This document shows positions 9,980 to 19,211 of a DNA stretch of 36,060 nt, piece by piece. The stretch lies in contig JAQMWT010000018.1 in assembly GCA_029834535.1 (NCBI GenBank), forward strand, positions 1-36,060. Reading direction: 5' to 3'. Source of the stretch: Chrysophaeum taylorii. Taxonomy: Eukaryota; Sar; Pelagophyceae; Pelagomonadales; Pelagomonadaceae. The notes below the pieces were generated by a model, which had not been told where the DNA came from, ran no database searches, and saw only the letters and a list, made by a program, of their open reading frames with translations. Numbering within the stretch: position 1 is the first letter of the stretch; every line of letters starts with the position of its first letter. Position numbers and translations under genes: made by a program.

Positions 9980-10388
9980 TGAGGGGGTCCAGAGAGCTAC
10001 ACTATTATGTGTACGACACTGGAACATTTCACGCCTTTCACACCTATCTCTGCAAGAGGGTTTTCTCTCCGTAATACGGCTTTCCCTCTTTCCTTCCTTA
10101 CCCCCTTCCGCCCTTTTATCTCAGATTATGAAGAATTAGATCTGCAATTCACTTCCAACAAGGAGTAGACCTCCAGGTGCGTACCGTCAGGTATGGGGTT
10201 GTCTGTTTAAGTAATGGAGGCTTCGTTCCTCGTTGTCAGTGTAAACGCTTATATGGGACCTAATGTCCTTAAGGAGTTAGGGCTTAAATCCCTACCTTGT
10301 GTAGTAGCATGTGACAAGCGGAATGGTCTGTACACGCAAAGACTGCACGCAGTCTCTACCATGTACCCGGAGAGGTCAAATCTCTCCA
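9980..10388 (+). repeat. Repeat R, LTR-like (TG...CA), outer left copy
   Basis: Begins TGAGGGGGTCC and ends CTCTCCA, so it has TG...CA termini, about 409 bp. Four copies exist (also 18457-18852, 21669-22070, 31057-31467). It contains several short perfect hairpins: AGACTGC-AC-GCAGTCT at 10340-10355, GGAGAG...CTCTCC at the 3' end, AGGG-CTTAAAT-CCCT, and in the central right copy CGTACC-GTCA-GGTACG. It follows the coiled-coil ORF in C and is read here as a 3' LTR. There is no convincing polypurine tract, so the orientation is uncertain. Confidence 0.6.
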
Positions 10389-11512
10389 GAGTTACGCAAG
10401 CGTCTAGCATTAAACGTGGAGATGTACAAGGTTGAGACGCAGTAATGAAGGCGAGTGTGTTAGCAGTTTGAGTCAGACTTTTGTCTGATAAATCCAGGTG
10501 TTTGTAAGTAGTAACGTTGGCTTTGGTGAGATGTTAATCCTTCGACATAGGTTGCCAAGAAACAGGGCGTTCTAAGCGTATTTTGTTCGACCCATTTGAT
10601 ACTACATTATATAAGTCGAATGCGTATTCTGAGATATAGCTAGGGTTGGTAGGGTGACACAATCGGTCAGCTTCTGGCACAGGCCGAGATGAAGATCGGA
10701 TTTCTAATTCATAACAACAATCTACCCAACCACGATCGTACGATTGTTGCTGGTATTATCGGCATAATGCCGATGTATCTCTTCATAAATTTTTTATACA
10801 AAGAGCACCAAAGTCGAATTGAAGGTCAGTCTCTTCCTGGTTAAGTTGGTAAGAGATTTGCCTGAATGCTAGGACAGCTTCGATAATACATGGACATACC
10901 AGTTAGGATCATAAACAACAGAGTTAAACTGCTGTTTCAAGTAGGACACATCCGTTGTCGTGCCACTACTCGTAGTGACGAAAGGCAATGAGCATAATGG
11001 CTCGAGCCTTTTGGGTAAATGACTTTGTTTATACCTTATTGATGGCGGGCCAGGCCGCAAGTGCTGGTTTTCCAACACTTTCAAGATTGAAGTAAGTATG
11101 CAAGAATGTAGCATACGTGTTCTGATATGTGTGCCAGTCAGCAGCAGTTAACGAAAGCATGGTAACAGGGGCACGAACACGGGTGTCGAAAGCTAATGCC
11201 TTCGGTGGGGCGCGATTTAAGATTCGTTCCTCTTCTAAGAAACGAACGTTGATTTCAGGACGTAATGCCTTGACTTCATTGTCGTAAAGACAGTAGCTAG
11301 CTGAGCTAACTTCTTGCATCAGGTACGTTGGGGAAGGCTTCATTGGTGAAGTGCCATTCCTGATATATGGCAACTCATCAACAGCTAAACGGAGATCAGC
11401 AGCCCTATCGGTCTTCCATTCCAGGAAAGCGCGATCGAGAATTTGATTCCGGTGGATATTATTCCCGCACCTGTGATCGTCTTAGGTGCGGTCGTGCTGC
11501 GTGTTCTGCCAT
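10389..11512 (-). pseudogene. gag: Gag fragment of A2
   Basis: Starts with an ATG at 11512, equivalent to 7188 in A1. A deletion of about 180-190 bp near 11458 joins codons after GADI to the region of NQILDRVFLEW in the wrong frame. Several single-base losses follow (for example near 11330, 10985 and 10890), and the sequence is cut off by R at 10388, corresponding to RRLRNS of A1 gag near position 5880. It is a dead copy. The right-arm counterpart (29927-31056) carries the same deletion but fewer later frameshifts: codons 30446-31069 there are open for 207 residues. Confidence 0.75.
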
Positions 11513-11733
11513 AGCATTGACGGGGAACCTATGGGTTCAGTCACGCAGTTGACACTGTCTAGACATTCTAAGGGGGTCTGTATATCTGGTCTATGTACAC
11601 TCATCGTTTTCGATGGTAAAAATGTCTATTTGACGACGTGCAAGTGTGAGTCCAGAGTAGTGTCGCTAAGCGTAGTCACTCAGGCAGATGGCTATTTTTG
11701 GTGCTCTCAAGGAGCTTGTTGGGTGCATTGCCA

Positions 11734-12351
11734 TGGAATGTATGATGTGGACGTACCCACAAAATATCCCATAAAACATGTGTGCAAGAGTACAGGTTAA
11801 GAGCAACTTACACACCCTAAAAATTGAACATGACAATACGATACTATTGAACAGGTGCAACAAGGTTACACGATCACCAAAGTTCGAGCAACATATGAGA
11901 GATACAGCCCAATGGTAATGGCGTTTTGATTGACAAGGTGTCTGCATGCGAGGCTGGAACGGCGCGCGGTTAACGTCCAAAAACCCTAGGTTACGTGCAT
12001 GTGACACATGAGTTCTCAGGGACACGCATGGGACCCATAACCTGGCAGAGCATTTAGCAGTGGTAAGTCACCTGGGAAGCCATCCCGTCTCATCATGAAC
12101 GTCTGGGAGTATTTAATTCGGGAATGAAAAGGTATGTTCCCTATATCCTCAGAACGACAGGCGGCATCTAGAACTACACGAGAAAGGTAACGTGTATAGT
12201 GCTACATACCTCGGGACGCGCTAGACCATGATGGTGAGCTTAAGCACAAATCAGAGGACTAATTGACTGTGTAGAAAGGAAGAAGAAGGGCAAGGAAGAG
12301 ATCACGTTCTCAACGGACGGATAAGGGTAAGAGGTAGCAGATTTCTCTGCA
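11734..12351 (-). repeat. 5' LTR of A2
   Basis: Begins TGCAGAGAAATCTGC on the minus strand at 12351, ends at TTCCA before TGGCAATGCACCC. About 618 bp without a SINE. This uninterrupted version defines the empty site for the SINE in A1. The TATA region is degraded here (GTATCTCTC where other copies have GTATATA). Confidence 0.72.
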
Positions 12352-12646
12352 GATGCGCCAGATGTCCTCGTGTACCCCAAACGATTGTCCGGGAAACCTA
12401 CATTTGGGATTTTGCAGCATTGTAGGCTCAACGTCCATTAGCCAAACGCGGCATGTATTGTTTGATTTATTCTACTCTGATTTCAGATAAAAATCTCTCT
12501 CGGAGGGTTCAGGATTATATCGACGATGACGTGAGTGTAAGAATATTGACGTGGCGCAGAACGAATACACTAACCCGTGCCGGCTGCCCGTATTCCTCCC
12601 ACGTGCTGCATGGGCGCTATCTCGTGCGCCCGCGACCGGCGCAAGC
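12352..12646. other. Flank between A2 and the GC-rich locus, no gene seen
   Basis: About 295 bp of AT-rich host-like sequence matched by 28794-29091 on the right. It includes TGATTTATTCTACTCTGATT near 12470-12490, which on the minus strand gives AATAAATCA, a possible poly(A) signal for the GC-rich locus. No ORF with support. Confidence 0.5.
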
Positions 12647-15600
12647 TTACAATGGGGCTTGGGACATCTCGATGTCGGGACCGACCGTCGGGTGGCGATC
12701 GGCGGCGACGGAGCCGCGGCGGGGGCAGAGGAAGGCGCGGAGACGACGCCAAGTCGAGCTCTTTGATGAGAGCAGCTCGGAGCTCGTCTCGGTTCATCTG
12801 GCGCGTCTTGCCGTTCTTGTCGCGGATGCTTAGGCAGAGGCCGATGCTTTTGGCCTTGGGGAGTAGGTCTTTCTTGAAGGCAGAGTTGACGACGGAGACA
12901 GTCAGCTCCTGAGCAAGCTGCACACGGGCAGCACAGTGCTGCTCTCGAGCGCTATTTCCTTGGCCTGGACGCGCTTCTGCCGGTCTAGCGCTGGCCCGAG
13001 GCCTTGGGCCATTGGGCGTTCCTGAACTTCTTCTCGAAGGCGGCAATGAACGTGAAGACGTTGTGCGTGCCGACTTGATCTTTCGAGGGGGGCAGTGACC
13101 CCGCGGCGGAGCCGAGGCTCAGCTCTTTGCGGAACTTCTCGAGAAGCCATAATTTCACGGCGGGACGGCGGGCAGCGTACTTGACACCCGCGATCGTCGT
13201 GGATCTCGACCTCGGACTTTGAATCTTTGCGCTTGGAGCCGATGACCGTCGCCAGCACCTCAACGAGGCGGTGGCGGAACTTCATGAGGAGGAGCACTCC
13301 TTGACGTGCTGGAAGGTGGTCCTAATATGCTTCGAGATAAACTTCACAAGGTTCGAGTTTGTGTACTGACGAAGACGTCGTTTGTGTGTTTGGCGATGAA
13401 GCCCATGACCCGGAGGATGTCGCGGCGGTCCTTGCCAGTGCCACCGCCGTAGTAGCGATAGAGCGCGTGGCCAAGGACCGAAAGCAGCCAATGGGGCAAG
13501 CGGGCGAGCTTCCACGCCTTGTGTTGACGTAATAGACGATGAGGCAGATGAAGATGCCGAGGACTGAAAATTGGGGACGACGTCGCCGTCTATGATCCAC
13601 GAGCGAAGGAGCGATCACATGGTGAGCTCGTTTTCGTAGAAGTTCCAGTGATACAGGAAGCCCGGCGAGTACCTGCAGGCCCACTCCATCGCCTCTGATC
13701 ATTCCGCGGTGCTTGTCTGCGGCACTCTCAAAGGCCTCGACTGCCAGCGCCAGCACGTCACCGCGCGTGTCCTCGAAGTCCCAGACGGCGAAGAGAAAGA
13801 ACGAGATAAACTGGAGTCGCGAGTACTCGGCACTTGATAGTCCGCTGGCTTGCCACCAAGGCCGCCCGTGTTCAGTTACGCAAGGCCGGGCCAGCCCGGG
13901 GCTTGGGCAGCTGGATCTGGGGTGGCGGCAGCAGGGGGTCCTCGGTTGGGGCCGGAGTCTCAGCCACCGGCGCCGAAAGCAGGAGAGGTCATCGGCCTGT
14001 CGTCTTCGTCGTCTCCTCGATTGCACGGCGCTGCTTGTTTATCACCAGCACGGCCGCGTACATGTTCTCCTCCGTGCTGCAGTCGAGATCGTCGGGATGA
14101 GGAGCCGAGGGCTTCGTCCGTCGCCGAATCGTCGCTTTCGTCTAGCTGGTCGTCGACCACGAAGGGCGTCTGAGCGGCTCTTCTTCGTCCTCTACTTCGT
14201 CCTCCTCGGGCGGTGCCTCGAGGCCCAGCTCATGTTATGAGAATGGCGGCCGCCTGGTCGTAGACGCTGGTGATCTCCTTCCTGACGCTGGCAGCGTTCG
14301 GGCCGCCAAGACTGTCGAGACGGTGCTGCAATTGCATCTGCGAGCAGCACGCACGCGACCGAGGTTCCCGAGGTGCGAGGCAGACGACGACGCTCTGCCC
14401 TCGTAGTCGATCTTCATGCAGCCTGGTGCTCGAAAATACATGCGGAGAAGGCTTGCGGTTGAGAGTTATCATGCTATGGATTGTCGTTGTCAGACGGCTT
14501 ATGAAAAGGGCCGCGATGCGGAGGTCGCTTCGTCCGAATATGGCGGCCTGGAGAGAAAGCAACCTCGAGGTATTTGCTCTCGTCACTTTCTGATTCGAGG
14601 CGGATGCTGTATCGCGTTCGATTTATCTCCGCGCCTGACATACCGATGCGCGAGACGGTTGCGACACCTTCGTCGAGTCCCGTAAGGCGTTCGCTCAGGT
14701 CGAAGTCGGGCATTAGCAGCCGTCGACATAGCCGTGCAGGCAAACACCAGCTCCCGATACGCCTGGGAAAATCACGATTTTCCGGCCCTGCTGCGCCAAC
14801 TTGCTCACGCTCCTTTTCAGAAACAGTTTCCATTGCGCGCGAGTCTGCAGAGTAGTCGCGTGCGGGAACAGCAGTGTCGATGACCGCGCCAGATGGCGGC
14901 TTTCGTCGATCGCCGTTGCGGCGACGCCCTTCTTGTCGATCTGCCTGCTTCAGTCCGCCTTCTCGTCGATCTGGTTGTTGCGCAGATCGGCTCGCTGCTT
15001 GTTGATATGCAAGCTACGACAAACACGCGCTGCAGCAAATGCTCGAAGGCGGCGATGGTTGTGCCATTGCGGTCGACAATGGTTGTCGACCGGAGAACGT
15101 TGAGTCTCGGAGAGCTCACGACACGTCGATCCGCGTCGCGGCATCTGTTGTCCTTCGAGCTGGTTCTTCGACCAGGCGCGATACGTCGCCGAATTTGCCC
15201 ATCTGACGGCGTTAGTCACGAGCAGCGCGGCGCCGGTGCATTCTTCTGCGGTCCCGGGCCGGCGCTGGCGCGCCGCTTCCTCGGCATTGCCGTTGGCGGA
15301 GATGTCCGCAGCGCCGGAGAGCCGGTGCTGGTAGAGTGACCGACACGTCTGCTCGTCGCCGAGATCGCCCCAGGGCGGTGGTTTGAATAGTCCCAGAGGT
15401 GGCAGCCGAGCTCGTGGTTCTGGCATCGGCGTTGGCTGGCGTGCAACGCGCAGCCGCCGCGTCTAGGAGGCCGACCCCGGAACTGGCAGTTTTGCACCGT
15501 TCCATCACGCCTGTATGTCGCTTGATGGTGTCACTGGGTATTGTTGTGTTGGTTGATCAATGCCAGAGATGGATTCTGGCAGGTGCTCGGAGACAGCGAA

Positions 15601-15770
15601 GTCCCAATCAGCGACCAGCCCCCGCAGACTTGCGACGCGGCCTCGCGGATACGGTCACGCTGCGCCATCCTGACAGCCGTGTGGCGGCGCTCCCGTGGGT
15701 CGTCCGCCTTCCATCCCACCGTGGTAAAACGACTCAACCGTCGGATGAGGTATCCTAACGCTGATTGAGA
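12647..15770 (-). pseudogene. Broken left-arm copy of the GC-rich locus
   Basis: Reverse-complement partner of 25100-28793. The final stop is conserved at 12649-12647 (right 28791-28793), and stretches such as NVFTFIAAFEKKFRNAQWPK, SFKKDLLPKAKSIGLCLSIR-like sequence and ADDPRE near 15700 are kept. It is about 630 bp shorter than the right copy, through many deletions of one to a few bases and some larger ones. The 21-bp repeat array is reduced from six units to about two near 14950-15000. At one place this copy is better: the right copy has nine Cs at 28342-28350, and the left has six and reads through in a single frame (GSLPPSKDQVGTHNVF). Both arms should be combined when reconstructing frame breaks. 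Confidence 0.75.
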
Positions 15771-16095
15771 CGAAGTGCACCAGTGGAGTCACCGCAGCGC
15801 GCACGCAGTGTTCGCGTCGAACACTGCTTTAGCGTTTACGGCCGTTTCATGGCCGTTTTATGGGCTACATTCCGTTTCAACGACCGTTTTAGGGCTACAT
15901 TCCGTTTCAACGACTTTATTTCTCGATTGAATGACGTCATCCATCCTCCGACCCTACTACTAATGTCCAAACATTGTCGCGTCGCAGAAGGTAACGCGTA
16001 GGTCCAGCGTTCAGAATGCAACAGCTTCGTACGACTCATAGCTGCAGTTAACGACCTACAGCTACAGAGCCAGTGCTGCAACAGCATTCTGAAGT
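15771..16095. promoter_or_regulatory. Divergent intergenic region, left copy
   Basis: Lies between the start regions of the broken GC-rich locus (minus) and the broken PH gene (plus). Contains two near-identical 30-31 bp direct repeats at 15853-15883 and 15884-15913, and TGACGTCA at 15932-15939, all shared with 24714-25020. The block GGCCGTTTCATGGCCGTTTT is at 15840-15859. Conservation in both arms, beside broken genes, shows it was part of the duplicated unit. Confidence 0.5.
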
Positions 16096-17536
16096 ATGGG
16101 CGGGCAAAACGGCCTAATCGTATGATCCGCGATTATGGAGGTATCAAAGACTGGAGTGGTTCTAGTGAAAACAACCAGCATTGTCAGCGTCGCAGTGGAA
16201 GAGAAGGCCTAGACTGTATGGCACACTGCTTGTCTTCCGAGGTTGCCGATGACATGTCAAGGAAAAACGATCGTCACAGAGGAGCTGAATTGCCGCGATG
16301 CGAAAGTTGTGGTCCATTCTGTTTTGGGCATGGCGTGCGTGTGCTTGAGACACCAGCACCCTCTGTTTTTCGACCGTTTGACGAACGTCATGGTCACTGT
16401 TGCAAGATGGTCTGATTCAACGTTGTCACCACCAACTGGTACGCCGAGCCGCCTGAGCCCGAGCGCTGATGAAAGAAAGGATTTGACGGCGGCAGAGACT
16501 CGACGTGCGAATCCCTGATGTGTACTCCAGGCTGGCACCTGATCCATTGCCTGCGTATTTCACCTTCAGTTTGGATTAACAGCATCCAGAGAGAGACATC
16601 CCAGTTTAACTCAGAATGCCATCGAACATCAGGCATTATCTGCGCCGAAATGGGTGTGGCGAGCCCTGTTTGAGATCTGTACGATCGCATGATATTGCCG
16701 CGCAGGAAACTGGTCGATCCGATCCGTTTGAGAAGATATCGCAGATTATTTCGATTGACATGGGCGTGGATGGTACCGTCGCGATCTGGTCCTCGGAAGC
16801 ATACGGCAGTAACGACGATGTCCTCCTCACAACCCGCATCCAACATACCACGTGAGATCACTGTGAACTGCGGACGGTATTGAAGTGGAGCGTTATGACA
16901 GCGAGCGCACTATTTTTGCCATCGTCAGTTGGCGCTTGTTTTGACGCGGATGGAGTATGTGTTGGCTACTTGAATGAACGTTGGATCATCACAGGCGAAT
17001 GGTGATCACGAGCCGTTTTTGGAGGCAATAGAAACATCACGTGCTGCTTGCCGCTTGACTTAGCCGTGAAGCCCGCTGGCAGGTTCGTAGTTGCCGAGTT
17101 TAGGATATCAGGTGATGCTGTCGGTCTGGTCACGCTATATGCCGCTTGATCGCCGCATCGATTTACAATGGCATTTTCATCTGTCATTCATTGCCAGAGT
17201 TGCCCAGACTGTGTTCATAAAGCGCGCGTGTTTATTCAGTGCGGTAGCACAGGCCGCTTATCCGCCCGCGGAAAAGCGCTTGCAGAATATTCTGCTGCCG
17301 GGAGATGGACCACTGCATTTGCCGGACAGCTCGCGTGTAAGTGTGAGTCCTGCCTCGAGATCTTGGTGACTTGCGGGGCGTCAGCATGCGTTGACCTGAC
17401 AGAAGTGTCGACGGTCTCAGGCAGAGAAGCATTCACCTCGATGATGATGGGCCAAGGTCATGAAAGTTGGACCGCAGCCAGCCTGTCATATGGTTTCGTT
17501 TGTCATGTCAATCAGTATTTTATTACTGCTGAATGA
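16096..17536 (+). pseudogene. Broken left-arm copy of the PH-domain gene
   Basis: Partner of 23184-24713. The start ATG is kept (ATGGGCGGGCAAAACGG), as are blocks coding for RMIRDYG, VVHSVLGMA, VFRPFDERHG and DLTAAETRRA, but in different frames. Changes relative to the right copy are nearly all deletions: a run of six A becomes four, AAGGGCCTTAGGAC becomes AAGGCCTAGAC, TCTTTTCCG becomes TCTTCCG. Substitutions are rare. About 9% shorter over this interval, no continuous reading frame beyond about 90-120 codons. This pattern is more typical of poor consensus sequence than of neutral decay, though either is possible. Confidence 0.78.
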
Positions 17537-18456
17537 GTGTCAGCAGAACAAGATGACACCCACGGAGGTAAATGAGATATGGATGCGTTGAGGAGACCAG
17601 AAATATTCCAGGGCATGCTCGCTACCATGCTGCATGTGTGTTTGAGGCATCCACGCACCACCATGACAACGTGTTTAGTAGATGGTGCCAATCCCGAAAG
17701 TGTTCAGGTAAACACTAATACATGATTCTTACTTGAATATACAGCCAGTGTAGTGCATTTATCATTGCTGTCTGGAGAATCGCACGAAGGGGCTTTCGTC
17801 ATATGCCTTGTCCTCCTCAACATCTTTTGAACACTGGCTGTAAGGCGCATTGTCGACGTACCGACGTGTGATGGCAGGTCAGCATAGCGCACGGTATTTT
17901 TGGTACTTGTCGTTAAGGTGAAAAGGCATGGTGCCGGTCACATTGAAACGCTCACTGCATGAGTGTGACAGGGACGTGATGCATTTATTAAACCATTCGA
18001 GTGCGCCCGTTACCTCGTCGAGTATTGGTTTCCGCTTTGCATGGTCCATTATTACAAGACAGCATAGGATCGATGTTATTTCGAATGCACAAGAATGAAC
18101 ATGGTACGAGTGCGGGATCGCTGGAGCTATGTTAAGCTTGGGAGGAATTCGGAAGGCCAAACAAAGTCGCTGCGATTATAAAGGTGGAGACTGGAAAATT
18201 CGTTTATTTCTGGACCAATCGTTTCTGAAGATAAGAGGCCGTACAACTCCCCACTCAACCTCTTAATGTCATTTCGGTACTTTGTTTTATTTAGACCAGG
18301 CCACCCAACTGTCACAAACCAAATTAACTGGCGGGTGATCCTAAACCACAACACTGATGAAGTGCATCGTTGCATTGTACCGTGATCAGCGTAAATTGAT
18401 TCTGGCATTTAACTCCACAGTTGGGCTGACACACTACGCATCTGGGCCCATAAAAC
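17537..18456 (+). other. Left copy of the region downstream of the PH gene
   Basis: Partner of 22071-23183, with the same kind of deletions. Short matching blocks include ACTTCATCAGTG at the inner end (read on opposite strands in the two arms, near 18357 and 22148) and CGAAATGACATTAAGAGG near 18258-18280. No intact ORF. The SH3-like sequence seen on the right is present only as fragments around 18130-18280. Confidence 0.5.
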
Positions 18457-18852
18457 TGGAGAGATTTTGACCCTCTCCGGGTACATGGTAGAGACTGCGT
18501 GCAGTCTTAGGCGTGTACAGACCATTCCGCTTGCCACACGCTACTACACAAGGTAGGGATTTAAGCCCTAACTCCTTAAGGACATTAGGTCCCATAGAAG
18601 CGTTTACACTGACAACGAGGAACGAAGCCTCTGTTAATTAAACAAAAAGCCCCGTACCTGACGGTACGCACCTGGAGGCTTACTCCATGTTGGGGAAGAG
18701 CTTCAGACTGGGTTCTTCATAGTCATGAAAAGTATAATTGCGGAAGGGTAAGGGAAGGAAGGAGGGAAAGCCGTATTACGGAGAGAAAACCCTCGTGTAG
18801 AGATAGGTGTGAAATGTTCCAGTGTCGCACACATAATAGTGTAGCTCTCTGG
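18457..18852 (-). repeat. Repeat R, inner left copy
   Basis: Begins TGGAGAGATTTTGACCC (plus strand) and runs to CTCTCTGG at 18852, lacking the last few bases of the terminus found elsewhere. Inverted relative to 21669-22070. It contains the same hairpins (for example near 18495-18510). It joins a 24-bp fragment of an A-type LTR end. Confidence 0.7.
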
Positions 18853-18876
18853 AAAGAGGCAGCAGATTTCTCTGCA
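18853..18876 (-). repeat. 24-bp tip of an A-type LTR
   Basis: The minus strand reads TGCAGAGAAATCTGCTGCC, the exact start of the A1/A2 LTRs, then stops after 23-24 bp where R begins. Everything else of the LTR is absent. It looks like a deletion or recombination scar between an A element and R. Confidence 0.6.
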
Positions 18877-18904
18877 AATGTAATGAAAGATGCGATGTGG
18901 AGAT

Positions 18905-18919
18905 TCCTTTTAAGATGAA
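18905..18919. repeat. Target-site duplication, left half
   Basis: TCCTTTTAAGATGAA, repeated exactly at 19197-19211, flanking the SINE-like insert. A 15-bp perfect duplication is typical of LINE-driven retroposition. Confidence 0.85.
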
Positions 18920-19196
18920 CTAACTAACTAACTTCAGACCTCTCCCGAGCATGGGAGCCAGGCCGGGCCGACAGGAGCCAGTCCGGAATCACGGGCCTGT
19001 AGACGAGGAGCGCCGAAAGGTCGGTCGGCGGAGAGTGACCATCAAGCTTGTCGCCATGCGACGAGGAGACCGCGATGTGACTGACAACCAACTCGTCGAT
19101 AACCTTCCGTCTTCGCCCCCCGGCCATACCCGGTCCCACTGCGAACGTTCCGGCTGCCAACCGGCCCGCCCGGGAGGCGAATAGGTGCCAACCTAC
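18920..19196 (-). mobile_element. SINE-like retroposon at the start codon of the central ORF
   Basis: 277-bp insert in minus orientation: tail (CTAA)n at 18920-18934, then the CAGACCTCTCCCGAGC block, and a head that begins within the element (GTAGGTTGGCACCTATTCGCC). It lacks about 65 bp of the 5' part present at 21325. 5' truncation plus a 15-bp target duplication indicate target-primed reverse transcription. The core resembles the copy at 21325-21668 more than the copy in the A1 LTR. Confidence 0.82.
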
Positions 19197-19211
19197 TCCT
19201 TTTAAGATGAA
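19197..19211. repeat. Target-site duplication, right half (contains ATG)
   Basis: Second copy of TCCTTTTAAGATGAA. The ATG at 19207-19209 inside it is the presumed start codon of the central ORF, so the insertion duplicated the start codon and moved the leader about 290 bp upstream. Confidence 0.8.

Larger units (their letters stand above)
8425..10388 (+). mobile_element. Element C: copia pol end plus extra ORF plus repeat R
   Basis: In order: the C-terminal part of a copia RNase H, its stop, a 395-codon ORF, 111 bp of spacer and the repeat R. The left part of C is cut by A1 at 8424. The R end at 10388 abuts a gag sequence of A2, so C was inserted into A2. The arrangement resembles copia lineages that carry an additional ORF downstream of pol. 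An alternative is a template-switch chimera joining a pol end to the 3' part of the larger ORF at 19207-21211. Confidence 0.6.
10389..12351 (-). mobile_element. Copia element A2, truncated (LTR plus partial gag)
   Basis: On the minus strand: LTR 12351-11734, candidate primer site, leader, and gag from ATG 11512 that ends abruptly at 10389, where element C begins. Nearly the same sequence as A1 but with an internal gag deletion near 11458. The remaining part of A2, if any, would lie beyond A1 and C. It sits next to the 3' end of the GC-rich locus. Confidence 0.78.
5390..18456. repeat. Left arm of giant inverted duplication
   Basis: This segment is the reverse complement of 22071-36060. Matching landmarks have nearly constant coordinate sums: A1 LTR start 8424/33021 (41445), R end 10388/31057 (41445), A2 LTR start 12351/29092 (41443), last stop of the GC-rich locus 12649/28791 (41440). 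The sum drops to 40809 at the PH start codon (16096/24713) and to 40527 at the R boundary (18457/22070). The left arm has therefore lost about 900 bp, all between 12650 and 18457. Sequence from 1 to 5390 should be matched by DNA beyond the right edge. Confidence 0.93.

Noticed and set aside
16096..17536. Separate plus-strand genes (several 60-120 codon ORFs)
   Set aside because: All are frame fragments of the broken PH gene copy when aligned with the right arm.
18350..18385. Hammerhead ribozyme (CTGATGA)
   Set aside because: The downstream GAAA and the required stems are not present in order.
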